From NCBI GenBank assembly GCA_948567375.1, contig OX419762.1, positions 27,657,465 through 27,721,464 of the forward strand: 64,000 nucleotides of DNA, written 5' to 3'. This DNA comes from Lunularia cruciata (taxonomy: Eukaryota; Streptophyta; Marchantiopsida; Lunulariales; Lunulariaceae). Every line of letters starts with the position of its first letter. Within the stretch, counting starts at the first letter, position 1. Both the position numbers and the translations under genes were made by a program. This document shows positions 43,641 to 56,599 of this stretch, one piece after another. The notes under the pieces were generated by a model, which worked only from the letters and a program-made list of their open reading frames with translations, was not told the DNA's origin and did not search any database.

Positions 43641-43924
43641 CTTGATAGTGCAAGTTGATTTTGCATCCAAATGTGAGCCTACATTGTAATCAGGTTTTTG
43701 CTAAATTTTTGTTGCCCTTTTGGAGTAAAATTCCTTGATCTCCAATTAATTTCTTTGTTGCCGTAAGATGATGCAAATCACATTTTATAACTTGCGCTAT
43801 CTCCCTCACCACACTAATATATATGGATATGAACCAACACACCAATGCAAAACTACAAAACCCTTTGGTTTAGTTTACTGACAAGAGCATTTGCACAGCA
43901 TTTGCATTTGCAGATGGTGAATTT

Positions 43925-44124
43925 NNNNNNNNNNNNNNNNNNNNNNNNNNNNNNNNNNNNNNNNNNNNNNNNNNNNNNNNNNNNNNNNNNNNNNNNNNNN
44001 NNNNNNNNNNNNNNNNNNNNNNNNNNNNNNNNNNNNNNNNNNNNNNNNNNNNNNNNNNNNNNNNNNNNNNNNNNNNNNNNNNNNNNNNNNNNNNNNNNNN
44101 NNNNNNNNNNNNNNNNNNNNNNNN
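43925..44124. other. Assembly gap (200 N)
   Basis: Exactly 200 unknown bases, probably a scaffold placeholder of arbitrary size. The repetitive DNA on its left may explain it. Any ORF spanning it is meaningless. Confidence 0.99.
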
Positions 44125-44479
44125 CTTGTTTTCCCCACCGACCGGCTCTAGGATTAAAAATGTCAATCACACCTTGTCTGGACTATCGGAGAGATGGATC
44201 TACATTTTGTCACCGATTTCCCGGGCCCAGGTTCAGTATCCGTTTTGAAGACACTGAGCAAGCAAGAAGAGTCACGAGCTCCAATGAGACGTCTATACGC
44301 TTTTCTTATCTCTAACACATGATTCGCTTCCACTGAGCGCTACCGACAGTGCAAGGTTCGGTCCAGGCGGAAGATACCCACAGTTCCACTCGCCACAGCG
44401 CAGATCCACAGTCCCCCCAGCTTCCAGAAACTCAATCCGCATGATCGGACCCGGAGTTTGATTCCATTCTCACAGAAAC

Positions 44480-44590
44480 AGGCTTTACCTCATGGAGTGT
44501 ATATATAAGCAGACTCTTGTTCTTAAGGACTTCATTCTCTTCTCAAACCGTTTTCCCCTCCACCAGTTCCGTTGCATGAGCCGAAAGTGG
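44480..44590 (+). promoter_or_regulatory. Promoter-like stretch with TATA box, no gene behind it
   Basis: GTGTATATATAAGCAGAC (TATA box about 44500-44508) is followed 20-35 bases later by a pyrimidine-rich CTTCATTCTCTTCTC, as at many plant transcription starts. An ATG at 44575 opens only 13 codons. It may belong to a gene truncated or hidden by the nearby gap, or be fortuitous. Confidence 0.35.
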
Positions 44591-44709
44591 CACGGCATCT
44601 TCAAACACCAGAATTAGTCCCACAGTCAAGCATCTCTGCTCTTTCCTGAGTTGCAAAACTGGAATTGAAGACCTGTTTCTAAACACAGGCGTTAGTACTG
44701 CACCCGCTG

Positions 44710-44742
44710 GCATCACAGTTCTAGAGACTAGAACTGTGATGC
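44710..44742. repeat. Perfect 15-bp inverted repeat (3-base loop)
   Basis: GCATCACAGTTCTAG and its exact complement flank AGA. Confidence 0.92.
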
Positions 44743-45570
44743 GAAAGAGCCAATCTTGACAGGCAAAAGTCATGTTTCACGAACTTGAGATACACTAAAC
44801 TCTTACATCTCGTGCATGAATGAGCCTTCGCAGTTCGGTTCTACACCTCTTAATGAATGTGTGGGTATCCTCCTCCATGTCGAGTCGTGGGTGGGATGGT
44901 TTAAGCATGCTAAAGTGGGTTAGTTATTATACTAATGGTCATGGCCTTATCCATTCATTTCGTTGTGGGTATAGATGATTTGTATACCAGTTCTTCTCAT
45001 ATAGCTATAGCGTGAGGTACGTCCTCATCACTTTCTTTTACCTCTTCCCTCTTCTTTCATTGCTCTCTTTGTCTTAAGGTAAAGCTTTCTTATTCTCCTT
45101 TTCTCTTGTTTGATCAGGTCAAGCTCGAGGTTTCAATCTTGTGACATGTTCATGGTATTTTTTCATTTTTGTACGTTGTTGAAAACCTTGATATACTTTT
45201 ATTATGTTTTGAAGATGATAGATAAACCTTTGGATCTGATTAATTTGATGATTTTTCTTTATTACTTTTATTACAAGTTATTTTTGTTTCATCATATTTT
45301 TGATGTCTTTTTTAGATTATATTTATATCTAGTTTAGATGCTATTTATGATATTTATTTCTTTTCTGCTTGGATTGTCTATGACTACCTCCTTTATTATT
45401 AGTATTGAATATCATACTCATATTTAGTGTTTTATATCTCCATCATTTTATTGCACCAAAGAAAAAAATGTAGGTATGCTAATTCTTTTAATTTTGGGTC
45501 TAGACCACCTTCTAAATAAAGCTCAAAAAACTTAGCACATGTTAATTACTCCTCATTGCTCACCCAACAT

Positions 45571-45939
45571 ATGTGTAAAAGATAGAGTAGAGAATAAGAA
45601 GATTATATTGGGACTCTCAAACCGAAGAAACTCCAAATGCCTAGCTTGAGCTTGGGCTTTATTTATAGGCAATTTGGGTACAAGTTTTCCAAGAAGTGTC
45701 CAAGTGAGGTTTCTTGTAGAAGCCACCTTCCAAAATAAGCTAGCCATTTACTTAACAAGCAAGTTAAACTAGCCTTCAACTTTGCATACAAGTTACTCAT
45801 CCGTTTGAAAGTTCCTAGGAACTCCTTACCAAGAAGTTTCTTGGATGCTTCTAGAACATTCTTAGAGTTTCCTAGGTATATGCTAATTTTGCCATCTATT
45901 AGCTATATTTAGCTTTTGCTAATTCCATATTATAACAAC
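45571..45939 (-). mobile_element. Diverged chromovirus LTR
   Basis: It starts TGTAAAAGATAGAG and ends CATATTATAACA. The order of blocks matches the LTRs at 14-26 kb: TTGGGACTCTCAAACC, CTCCAAATGCCTAGC, an antisense TATAAATA box (about 45659) and TTTCTTGGATGCTTCT. It is clearly older than the LTRs of A and B. Confidence 0.75.
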
Positions 45940-47000
45940 ATGAGCAAGTTGATCATGACTTGCAACAGATTTCTTAACTGTCTAACACTCCAATAATAGA
46001 TCTTTCACGTAGTGGCCCAATTTTCTATGAAGACCATCTATAGATCAATTAGAGTCTCTTAGTTTTTGGTTTGGCAGTAGATCTAGGATCATAGGTAGTA
46101 CTTGATACATATCCAACTTTTGATCAGGTTGATAGCTAATCCTTTACCACTACTCCTAGTTTCTATCTCATAACTCTTAGATCAACTTAGGTTTTAAGTC
46201 ACTTTAGGTGCACTTCTCCTTATTTATGGTTTTTATTTTTTTAGACTTCCAATAATTTTTGAGCTTATAATCTTGTAGCACATTAAGAGAAAACCTATAT
46301 GGAGCTTTGTAAAGTGGTGTAGTCTTTACTAAGATTTTAATTTTATGATCTTATTTTCACCAAAGTAGTAGGCCAAATGGTAGATTATTTGGAAACACAC
46401 CCTTGCATTTCTTGATCACTTGTGTCAATCTGTCAAAAGCTCAACCTTTTTCTTAGCATTAATCACATCCGTTAAATAGCCTTTGTTAAAGATAACATCA
46501 CAATAAGAGTAAGTATCTAGTACATGATCTCACTCTAATCTCCATAACTTGTCTATGCCATTGTCTTCACTACTTGTTCTCATTTAAATTCTTCCACTAT
46601 CTTTGGATTGTATTTAAAAGATTGCAATTGTAGTAGCTAATTTGATCAGCTCCTTGTATTTGGACATAATCAATTTCTTACTTCTTGACAAGGCCTAAAT
46701 TTTCTTGCTTTACCAACTTGGTAGTTTTATCTTAACATCTTCCTTTCCTTGCTACAATTCTACCTTGATAGCAACTACTTTTGACATATATTTAGTGTTA
46801 CACCTAAAGGAATTAACACTCTCACCTTACTCCTTTCCAAGTCTCCATTCATATAGCAATAAGCAATATCTCATTCCTCCTCAAAATCCATTAGCTTTTA
46901 TCTATCTTGGTCTTCTCCTCTTACCGTCTTTGTTGTTGGTAGAATCAATAAATTCATAATATAAAATTATTTGTGATCTTTGTTTCTCTTTTAATCATGA
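45940..47000 (-). pseudogene. Heavily decayed chromovirus internal fragment
   Basis: Beyond the LTR the antisense sequence retains weak similarity to the protease-RT linker of the relic at 950-1140. The shared features are the region with ATATGGA(A/G)C and TTACAAGGAGG-like phrases, then TTATGATCT, then the CATTTCTTGATCACTTG block. No domain can be translated over more than a few residues. The integrase, RNase H and chromodomain expected next to the LTR are absent, so an internal deletion is likely. Confidence 0.4.
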
Positions 47001-50000
47001 TCATATTGAGATATCCCAATTTCACTACATGCATATTATTGCCATAGCCAAAAGTAACTTTATTTAATTGAGTAGTATTTAACTTTATTTAAATCTTCTA
47101 TAACTAAAGAATTTGATATTTTCCATTGGTATTAGTGCTTTGGATTGCAAATAGAGATTATACAAGGTTTGTCTCTCACTCAAGACTTCTAGTGATAGTT
47201 TCTATGTGCTACATGTGCTAGAAGTAAGAATAAGTTTGTGTCAAGCACCAACAAAGATAAAAACTATAAAATAACTTTCTTATTTATTCTCCAAGTTTCT
47301 CCTTCTCTACTAAACCACTCATTCTCTCTCTATCTCTTACCAAAGCTACTTCAAAATGGCACATAAGAGAAGACTTTAAAAATCTCAATATGAAAGATAC
47401 TTCCTCTAAATCCACAAAAAAGTCCATATAGTAAGAAGTTTCCTCTAAGATCAATGCCATAATAGTGGCACACTCAAGTAGAAAATCTCATTCTATAACT
47501 AGCAAATATAGGTAGTACTCACAAAGCCTCATTCCACTCACTCACTTCATGCTCCAAGCTCACTAAAGAGTGGATGTCTTTCATCCCTAAGCTCCTTTGT
47601 ATATACTCACCCAAATTATCATGAAAAAGCCTTTGTAACTCAATAAAATCATAACATTTACCTCAATCACCATAGGTAAGGAGTCTTAGGTCAATATGCA
47701 CTCACACGGTGTTTTGCCTCATATGCCTCTATTTAGAAGCTTTCAATTATGTTCACTAGGAATCTAGGATCTTCTCCTAATTAGTAATTGTAAAATATTA
47801 TCAATTCAAACAAAAATCTACCTAACTTGACCAACCTACACTATCAAAGGTCACCTAACTTATTTAAGCAAATAAGATTCTAAAATTGCTTATAACCAAG
47901 TCAATTAGACTATGCAAATTCCTAGAGAGCTCTCACACCAACATAATCCTATATTAAACACACTACAAGGTCACAATTTAATATAAAATTTTCCTAAGAA
48001 GTCCCATTCTAGTATAATATAATTTAAGATCCACTAGGGAATCCCATTGAATATCCAACAAATAAAGACTTCATCTTTCTCCTTCTTTAACCATACTAAC
48101 TTAGTTCAAGATACCTCTAATTTAGTGCTATACTACTAAACTTAGCTAGCTATAACTAGCTCAACCACCAAAATATTACTAATAAGTAATCTCATATTTA
48201 TGCAACATATACATATGAGTATTGATGAAATTAACCAAACACCATAACCACTAGTTGTATCTAATTCATTGTTTATGCAAAGCATGCATTTCTCATAATT
48301 CTCCATGAACTATTTCAAGTACTTGCCATTAACCTTAACATGGGTCATCCTTCAATATCATCTTGATGTTTATTCTTGTGTCTCAACACATTTGCTCACA
48401 AATAAGTAAAAAGAGGGTAATATACAACACATGTCTGACTTACTTATGGTTGATACATAAAATTTAAATGCTTGGAAGTCATGGTGCTAAAGGAATGATG
48501 AGGAACGTAATGCTTCTTAATATGGAACTACTAATCTTATCACCTAGATCCAAAAAACTTGCTAGATTACAATGAGACTCCTAACTTGTTCTCTCTTATA
48601 CCCACAATCTAGTCAATTAAATTTATTGAGTTGCATATAAATGTTGAAAATATGTACAAAATGTGATTGAACTATATAGATGCATGCTTGAAGATTTTTT
48701 TTGCAACACTCTAGTGTATTTGTGATTGAAACTCAACATGAAAAGGTAGTTTTTCATGTCTTAGGTTAACATTATGTTTTTGTAGCAAAATTTGCTAATG
48801 TCTCTAAACACAATCTAAATTCTCTACATTTGCTAATGAGACATTAAAGATAAAAATGGAAATATTGACAACAGATTATAAATATTGGTGACTAAAAGAA
48901 CCATTAAAACTCATGCAATAAGTGATGAAAAATTATGTTCATGAGGTAGATAATTAAAGAACAACGCTAGTAAAGTAATTGATGTTACAAAAACTCCACA
49001 AAGGGGTAACAAAAATTGCAAAAAATTAAGGTTGACATTAAAGTAGCCCCATAAATATAATAGAAAATGCATACCAAGTTAAAGTATGTTGAAAAATAGG
49101 GGAGCAACATCATCAACAAAGTAAGCTGACAATTTTAGTTACTCCACAAAGAGGGGAAGAAACATAGACATTGAAGTTGACTTATCTTAAAGTAGCTTTA
49201 GAAATATGAGAATCAATACTTTCAACATAGTTAGCTAATCTTCTAGTAACTCCAAATAGTGGAAATTATATTGCAAGAAATTTAGCTAATATTAAAACAA
49301 CTTGAAAAATAAGGGAAAAAATATTGCTAGAGAGGTTAGTTGCCATTGAAACAATTACATAAGTAGGGAGAAAGAACCTTGTAGACAAAGTTTAGTTACA
49401 CAGAACCATATTCCTAATAACATAATCTAACACCCAATCCATGTGTCTCCATAAGTATGTCAAAGTGACATGAAAATTATTTTTGTAATTGAATTTTGCA
49501 AAAGTAACACATTCATTAATACAATTTAATATTTTCCATGTACATTATTTTAGTGTCAAATCCATAGATAGTGCACAGATGAGAGTAAGTCATTCATCCA
49601 ACTTTTCTTCCAATGGAGGTGCTTGAGTGCAAACCTGCTAAGATAAATAAAACTTAAAGTTAGTCATGTATTGTTTATTACATTGCATTCTTCACAACCA
49701 TTAACAGCTTTGAGACATGGGATGTTAGGACTACTTTATGTCAATAGCACGTTAAAGCATAGAAACCATAGATATTTATGTGCAGAATAGGGATATCCAT
49801 AAAGAAAATAGAGAGTACCTGCAAAATGGAAAGCAAGCCAAAACTAAATCCTCCGTAAAATAGTATATAGGTGAAAAATCAAGAAGTGCATTCAATTATC
49901 AAAGATTTATGGGGGAGTTAGGTGCACTAAGTATGGCCACAAGGGAATAGGAGGACAAGGAGAACTCACCACGTGCAAGATCTGTTGTAAACTGAATTCT

Positions 50001-50300
50001 CCAAGTTGTTCTTTATGTAAAAGGATCAAAACTATGTATTCATAGTGTGTTTAATGGAGAAGTTGAAATTTAGAATCCCCTCTAATTTGCCATTAAGACC
50101 CAAACAAAATAGTTGTAATAAGATGTTAGCACAATAGACGGGGTAGATGGGAAGTGGATAGAAGATTTAAGAAGAATTTAAGCATAGTCCCACCAAAAAC
50201 AAGAAAATGGGAGATGTTCTATATTATGAAAAACTATACAAGGTTGAAAACATAGAATCCTCTTGACTTCCAAATAACAATCCACACTCAAATCTCATTC
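47000..50300. other. AT-rich, gene-poor repeat DNA
   Basis: ORFs are all very short. At 47127-47143 a TGGTATTAGTGCTTTGG resembles a degraded initiator-Met primer site on the plus strand, preceded by TTTTCCA, so a decayed plus-strand retroelement may begin here. I could not find a matching LTR pair. The 48.8-49.5 kb part is rich in short A-tracts and recurring phrases such as AAAGTAGC and GAAAAATAGGGG. Confidence 0.4.
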
Positions 50301-50329
50301 TTGATCCAAAAAAATTCTTGGTGGTACAT

Positions 50330-51660
50330 TTGGGGAGTTTTTGAGGATGGTGTCTTTGATCCCTTCCTTGTTGAATTTTGACCTAGGCAAAGGGAAATTA
50401 GTAGATGATGATAGGCTTAGGATGATTACTCATCACTATTCTCAAATTTTAGATTATCTTAAGGACCTTGAGCATTTTGCACAAATTCATGATGAGAATT
50501 GCAAGAAACCAATATAGAAAAATCATTGCCTTTAGTTACATGGCTACACATTTGGTTTAGCATGGTAGAGGTTTTCACACTTTAATGATAGGTCATAGAT
50601 TATACAAAAAATAAGGACACTATATGAAGTTGTACAAAGAAATACAAGAGTGGAAAGACAAAAGAAATTGAGAAGGTCTCATGGATAAAGAGTACCATTG
50701 TGGATAAAGGATGGTAAATGACAAACCAAATCATCTTTACTTTCATTTTATGAGGATGGACTAATGTTTGGAAGTCAAGCCAACTTTTCTCCACCTGCTC
50801 CAGTGAGCATGAGATTTATAAATGAAATTAACATAAGCGAAGGTGTGGGGCATGAGGAGGATGAATATGTTAGGCTGGAAGATATTTGTATGTCTAGAAC
50901 CACACAATTCTCCTCTCTTGAGTACAGGTAGTTCTCAACTCAAGTCCATCTCTTATCTCAAGCACAAAAGGAGGTAAGCTAGGTGAAGAAGAGGAATATG
51001 TGAATAGGAGGAAGAAACACACAATAAAGACATGAAATTGGACATGAATGCCACTCCTTTTGCCACTTGACAAGATTAATGAGGAGAGAAAATCATTAAT
51101 GCAAGTACTTCACTGATGGATGGGATTCAATGAGGAGAGAAAAAAGAAATCAAGAGAGTACACATAGTAGAGTTTTCAAAGGGAGCCCCAAGATGTCACC
51201 AATTGTGGCATTTTCACAAGAAGTAACAAAGATCACCATGTTGAAATTAGAGACTCTTGATCTAGGAAACAATGCAAATTAGCTAAAATTGAAGCTCTCA
51301 ATATGAGAAAGCTTGAGGAATTGACAATGAAAGTAGAAGCGATAGAGAGAGTTAGAGTTGAAAATAAGAAGTTGAAAGTTGAGTCCGATAGGAAGATGAG
51401 TGAACAGAAGAGGAAATTTAAAGCAAAGAAATGTAAATTCAATGAGAAGAAATGTTTTTGCATGATATAGGAGTCAAGTTTGCAAGGGCTAGAAACACAA
51501 CCAAAGAGAACTACCATTATGCTTCCGTATTCTTTTGCTCTTGATTACCTTCCTTACAATAATTATAGCAATGACACAAAATCTCCCATACTTCATACAT
51601 GCATTGTAGAAGCTCAAATGATAATGATAGTAAAGATGCTTTTATGTAAATTTTGCTTGA
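50330..51660 (+). pseudogene. Family V copy 2: uncharacterised repeat-borne ORF
   Basis: Not recognised. From 50410 the plus strand reads DRLRMITHHYSQILDYLKDL, then HFAQIHDENCKKPI, matching the block at 10.77-10.84 kb of copy 1. Later, 51240-51470 is a charged, Glu/Lys-rich segment with ANLAKIEALNMRKLEELTM-like codons across frame breaks, parallel to the charged end of copy 1. That orientation and order are shared by the two copies, 40 kb apart, supports a real ancestral ORF with a C-terminal coiled coil. No zinc knuckle or catalytic motif is seen. Confidence 0.45.
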
Positions 51661-52299
51661 AATGTTATGTGTTCAACAAAACTTAAGCTTCCACTAAATC
51701 GTCAAGTATTAAAGAATGAATGCACAAACTACCATATTACCAAATTGTACAATGAAAAATATTATGTATGTTGAAAGGAAGGTTTTATAAGTTAACTAAT
51801 AAAAAACAACCTAATCTTTGAATTTGGTATGTGTTAGTGTATGTTGGTGTACATTGATGTATGGTTGTTTGTGCCAAAAATGTTTGGAAGATATTGGAGA
51901 TGGTAATTAGTGTTGGTTAGCTATCCTTACTGCCCATATGCATAGTGTGACACCACAAGCACTTTATGCTTTAGCATTGCAAACCTTGTGCATGGTAGAG
52001 AAGGAAACTAAAACTTTAGAATTCCATTGAATCACCATATTTACGCAAGATAAACACAAGTAATGATTTGAAAATTATAAAATCCATCCATGAATTACCA
52101 TGCTTACAAAAGATGAACACAAGTAATAATATAGCTAAAAAAATGTATATTTATATATATGTAGAGTAAGTGATTCTACTTTGCTCTTATGCATGTTAGT
52201 GCATCCTCTAGGCATGTTTATACTCGTGGCAAGGTATCAAAAAAAGAATATATGCCCAAATGTATGCAAACTCATCCTCCTACAAGGGAAGATCTTGAA

Positions 52300-53449
52300 G
52301 AGACTATGCTAATATCTCATATTGGTCTACAATCTGAGCTCTAAGGCCTTTGATAGTCTACTCCTCCTACAAGAATGTAATGGTAGTGCGGGTATCAACT
52401 CTAAACCTATCTAAGAGAGCTCTCAAAGGCTCCAATGATGAGGTGTATGATGTCCTAGTAGTGTGCCAAGGAGTAGAATGAAGGGAGATAGTTCTTACAA
52501 TATGGAAGTGCAAAATTTTTCACTATCAATATATCTCAAATAGATAACCCTAATGAAGTAAATATGGCATATGAGCTAACTCTAGAGTCTCTAAACTCAT
52601 CAATGTAAGTGTACACCTCACATAAAGTACACATGAGACACTCTCTTGTATGTACTCACTTAGGTAGGAAAGTCTATTAACTCATGGATTGGAGTAATCT
52701 CCTTTTTCCCTATTTGACCATATGATACCCTCAAACTACATCACAAAATACTCAAAAAACCATCTAACACTTGGTTGTGGTAGGAATAAAAATTATCATT
52801 CCCATAATGAATCCATCCATGATCCATAGTCAACCTATGCTATTGAGGGAAAAGGTGATTGGTCGGTAACATAAGATCTACCAGACAACAAACATCCAAT
52901 ACAAGAATCTATCTTTGCAAGTCCCCATGAGCAAGGATGCATAGAATGAACTCTATAGAAAGGTTCATATCTTCAATAGTTTGAACCTCTTCAATCACTT
53001 TTGAGATTTTGGAGTGACCATCTCCAAATCATCTGTCTAAGTCTTGTGAGTCTAAGTCCAATGAGTGACTAATCCTCCATCCATTTGAGTCTCATGAGTG
53101 ACTATGTCTACACTATCAATCTGAGTTGCTATATGCATGGCAAGAAGTGAAGTTGATTGCATAGCCTCATGTAGCTCATCATGGGCTTCATTTAACAAAG
53201 ACCTTGTCTCATCTAGAGTACTTTGAGCCTCTCTCAACTCAATGTATGTCCTCTCCAACCTCTCCATCTCAATAGTAAACACTTGCCTATAATACTCCTC
53301 TTGACAATCATAAACATCAACCATCAATTCTCAATAGGCCACATCTAATTTTAATTTAGCCAATCACTCTACTCTTGGTCTCTCATCTCTCATGAATATC
53401 ATATATAATGCCTCTTTCTATGCTAGAGTATGCTCTCCATCAAGAAGAA

Positions 53450-53544
<95 letters not shown>

Positions 53545-54770
53545 TCTAGACTATGCTCCCTCTCAAGAAGTCTCCTCTTTGACACTCTAAAGTCTGCCAC
53601 TTGTGAGTAAGCTTGGTAAAGTGTCAACTCTTTGTAATAAGAGTGGGTTTCTCACAACTCTCCGGGTGTCTCCATGATGTATCTTTGGATCTCTCTACTC
53701 TCATAGTAGGTAGTGTATATGCCTTGGAATAAATGGGATTTTCATGCATATAGTCAACTCCTACTCCATCAAATGGGTCTCTCTCTACCCTCACTATGAT
53801 TGGGTTCCATATGCATATAGTCAACCCCAATTCCATCAAAACATAGTGACTTGTATGTTATGGATTAGTAAAAATATGCCATCACCATGAGTGTAGAGAG
53901 TAGTAAAAACACTAGATTTTCAAGATAAGCAATATTACACTATCAACTAGTGTTGATGGTGTAAATTCATAACACCCAAAAGTTTCAACAATTATGAAAC
54001 TAGATTTTTAAGATAAGAAATAGTACATCATTAACACCAACTTGTAATACCTAAGAACTTCAAGATAAGCTACATTACACCATATGGGGAAAGAAAATTT
54101 GTTAAATAACCAAAGTAGGAATGAAAAAACAAGGTTTTTAGAAGAAAACATGAAACTCTTTAGAGAAAATATAAAGTCCTCAAGAATAGTACTCAAACTA
54201 AAATCTCACTCACCCTCCTCTCCCACCTTTCTTGCCTTGGCTTCCTCTTGAGCGTCCTCTTCTCCAACTTCCAACTCCTCCTCCTCTTCCTCCTCCTCTC
54301 ATGTACTCTCATATGAGATCTCATCCTCGTGGATATAACCTTTATCTACAAATAGATGGGTGAGTATTTGCCCTAAAAAGGTAACCTTCAACCTGCATCC
54401 ATTTGGATGCTCAAGGTACCATTGCAACACCACCAACTTGGCTTCAACTAATACCATCACCAACTTGGCTCAATTTTAATCCTCAACACTTGTTCTCCTC
54501 AACTTTGTTTTTGTGTTTAAGATCACATGCTCAAGTACAACCTTGGGACTCTAGGATGGGATCAAAAGCTCACCCATCATCACTCATCATCAAAAATGGA
54601 CAAAAGGCTTGATACACACACTAGCAAGCTAGATATCTCTTAGAAGTGCAATCCCTCACAAGGAACCAATCAGTAATTGCATATATAGAGCAAACCTCCT
54701 CTTTGTTATCTGCCTCCAAGGCAATGCAAGTGTCTCATGAAGCAATCCTATGCTGAGTTGCAACCGCATC
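52300..54770 (-). pseudogene. Family U copy 3
   Basis: Not recognised. Antisense from the right: LHETLALPWRQITKRRFALY near 54.7 kb; a DWFLVRDCTSKRYLA frame next to it; a block near 54.32-54.42 kb reading FLGQILTHLFVDKGYIHEDE; a well preserved coiled-coil segment at 53052-53327 (MERLERTYIELREAQSTLDE and onward); and the nucleotide phrase AGATATATTGATAGTG at about 52.52 kb, in the position of DILIV in the other copies. The (TC)n tract and phrases such as GGGTCTCTCTCTACCCTC expand the middle. Stops interrupt it. The coiled coil is a feature that the other two copies show less clearly. Confidence 0.5.
53451..53542. repeat. (TC)n microsatellite
   Basis: About 45 TC dinucleotides with one interruption (TTTC near 53467). 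All ORFs across it are Ser-Leu or Arg-Glu artefacts. Confidence 0.98.
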
Positions 54771-54899
54771 CCACAAACATTGCCAATCCTTGTCTTTCTA
54801 TCCCAAACCTCACAAACACAATGCAAACCAAAAAACTGAAAAAAAGAAAATAAGGTGTCCACTTGCAACCATTGGGATATGTTGGCATACATTGGGCCC

Positions 54900-56500
54900 A
54901 AGATTATGAAAAATGGTATATGCTAGTATGTGTTTGGCAGCTTGGTGTGCGGTCAGCTGCATTGGAAAGCATTAGGGATCTATTATTTGGATCTGGGCAA
55001 GCACTAGGTAGTGTTGGGAAGTGTTGTTTGGGGTCAAGGAAGAGCCTAGAAGTGTTGGAGATTTGGGGTTCAAGGGATTTGATAGAACATGAAATTCAAC
55101 CAAAAAAAGAGAAAGTTTAGCACAAAAGTGGCAGGAATTTCAAACTAGCATCCTTCAATGAACCTCAAGAGAAAAATGAATACAAGGTAGACACTTATGT
55201 AGACCCAATGGAAAGAACTTACTTTTGGTCTCAAATATTCCATCACAATTGCCATGTTTAGGCCCATAACATCCAAATCAACTTCAATAATTTCTTGGAC
55301 AATGTCTCAAATTTAGCTTTTATTTGGCCAACACCATTTAATAAACATCATGTGCTTCAGTAAAATGTGAAATTGAATCAGCAAGTTCCCTTCCTATGGA
55401 TCTCTCATAATTTTTCACATATACCATTTGTTCTCCTTAATCTCTTATCCTTCCTTTCTTTGTTTCTTTCTCTATCAACAAGTACTTTAAAACCTTTTGT
55501 CTTTGTAAATCTCTAAGAGACACTCATTATGAACCTCTCAAAAACTCCTAACTCCTCTATTTTCACTTTCTCTCTCTTTATTTTCAAAATATCTTATCAC
55601 AACTCTTATCATTTTCCTTGTCTCTCTATTGTTGCCACTACTACTTCTCCAAAAATATATTCTCCAAATGTCTTTTGCCCTTAAATTTCCCTCCCTATCT
55701 CTCTCTCTCAAATCTCTTGCATCTCCTCTCCTTAAAAATATTCTCTTATATTTTCTTTTTTCCAAAACTTAGTCAAATATCTCCCTCTCTCAAACCATGA
55801 AATATCTCTCCCTTCTTCCAAACTTTTCTTCTTTCACTAGCTTTGTCAAATATCTTCTTCTTCCAATCTTTCATATATCTCTCTCCTCTTTGAAAACTCT
55901 ATGTCAAATATTCTCTCACTTCTCTCAAACTCTATCAAAATGTTACAACTTCTCCCAACTTCTATGCTCCTCTCTTCCCAAATTCAATCCCCACAAACTA
56001 ATTGAATGAGAAATGAAATGCAAATGAAACAAGTCTAACATGTGCTCCTTAGAGTGCCTCTTTGTAACTAAATTCTCAACATTTAAGGTATTTCACAAGA
56101 TTTTTTAAATATTTTCAAATTGAGTGCCACATCTCACTTGACATCCAACAAACTTTGGTACCTATTTGTGCTCACACAATTTTAACCCAACTCACCTAAC
56201 ACCCAAGAGTCTTTTGCACCTACCGGCTCTCACACAATTTTAACCTAGCTCATAGAAGCACATACAAGCTCACACACGCACATATGGCCTGACCCAAGTG
56301 CCTTCCAATGCATATGAGAGCCTACTCATACATAAACTTTATACATATTTACATTTGCAAATATATAATAAAAATAATACAAATATTTACACACACACAT
56401 TCATTTACAAATATTTAGAGATAAAAAATTATTTATGCTCACTAATTTAACATACCATCAACTTGGCTATTAAAAATGAGACAATGCTACATAACTCTAT
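54900..56500. other. Pyrimidine-rich and AT-rich DNA, no gene seen
   Basis: 55430-55980 is strongly C/T-biased on the plus strand, with recurring phrases such as TCTCTCTCTC, CTCAAATCTC and CAAATATCTTC. ORFs inside are low-complexity Ser/Leu/Phe translations. No protein family is recognised. Confidence 0.55.
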
Positions 56501-56599
56501 TTATTGTTCTTCTCTATCCTGATCAAGTTCAAAGTCTAGCCTTTCTATTTCCATTTCTTCAATGACATCACCATCTTCCTATGACAAAATTTTTGATCT

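Noticed and set aside
43845..44315. Long ORFs on both strands across 43.8-44.3 kb
   Set aside because: They are open only because the 200 unknown bases are translated as X. No coding evidence remains on either side.
49500..49540. TTAATATTTTCCA at 49.53 kb as a second LTR end paired with 47125
   Set aside because: Similarity to the sequence before 47125 does not extend beyond a short AT-rich stretch, so no LTR pair can be claimed.
53392..53627. Three ORFs rich in Ser-Leu or Arg-Glu
   Set aside because: They are translations of the (TC)n microsatellite in different frames.
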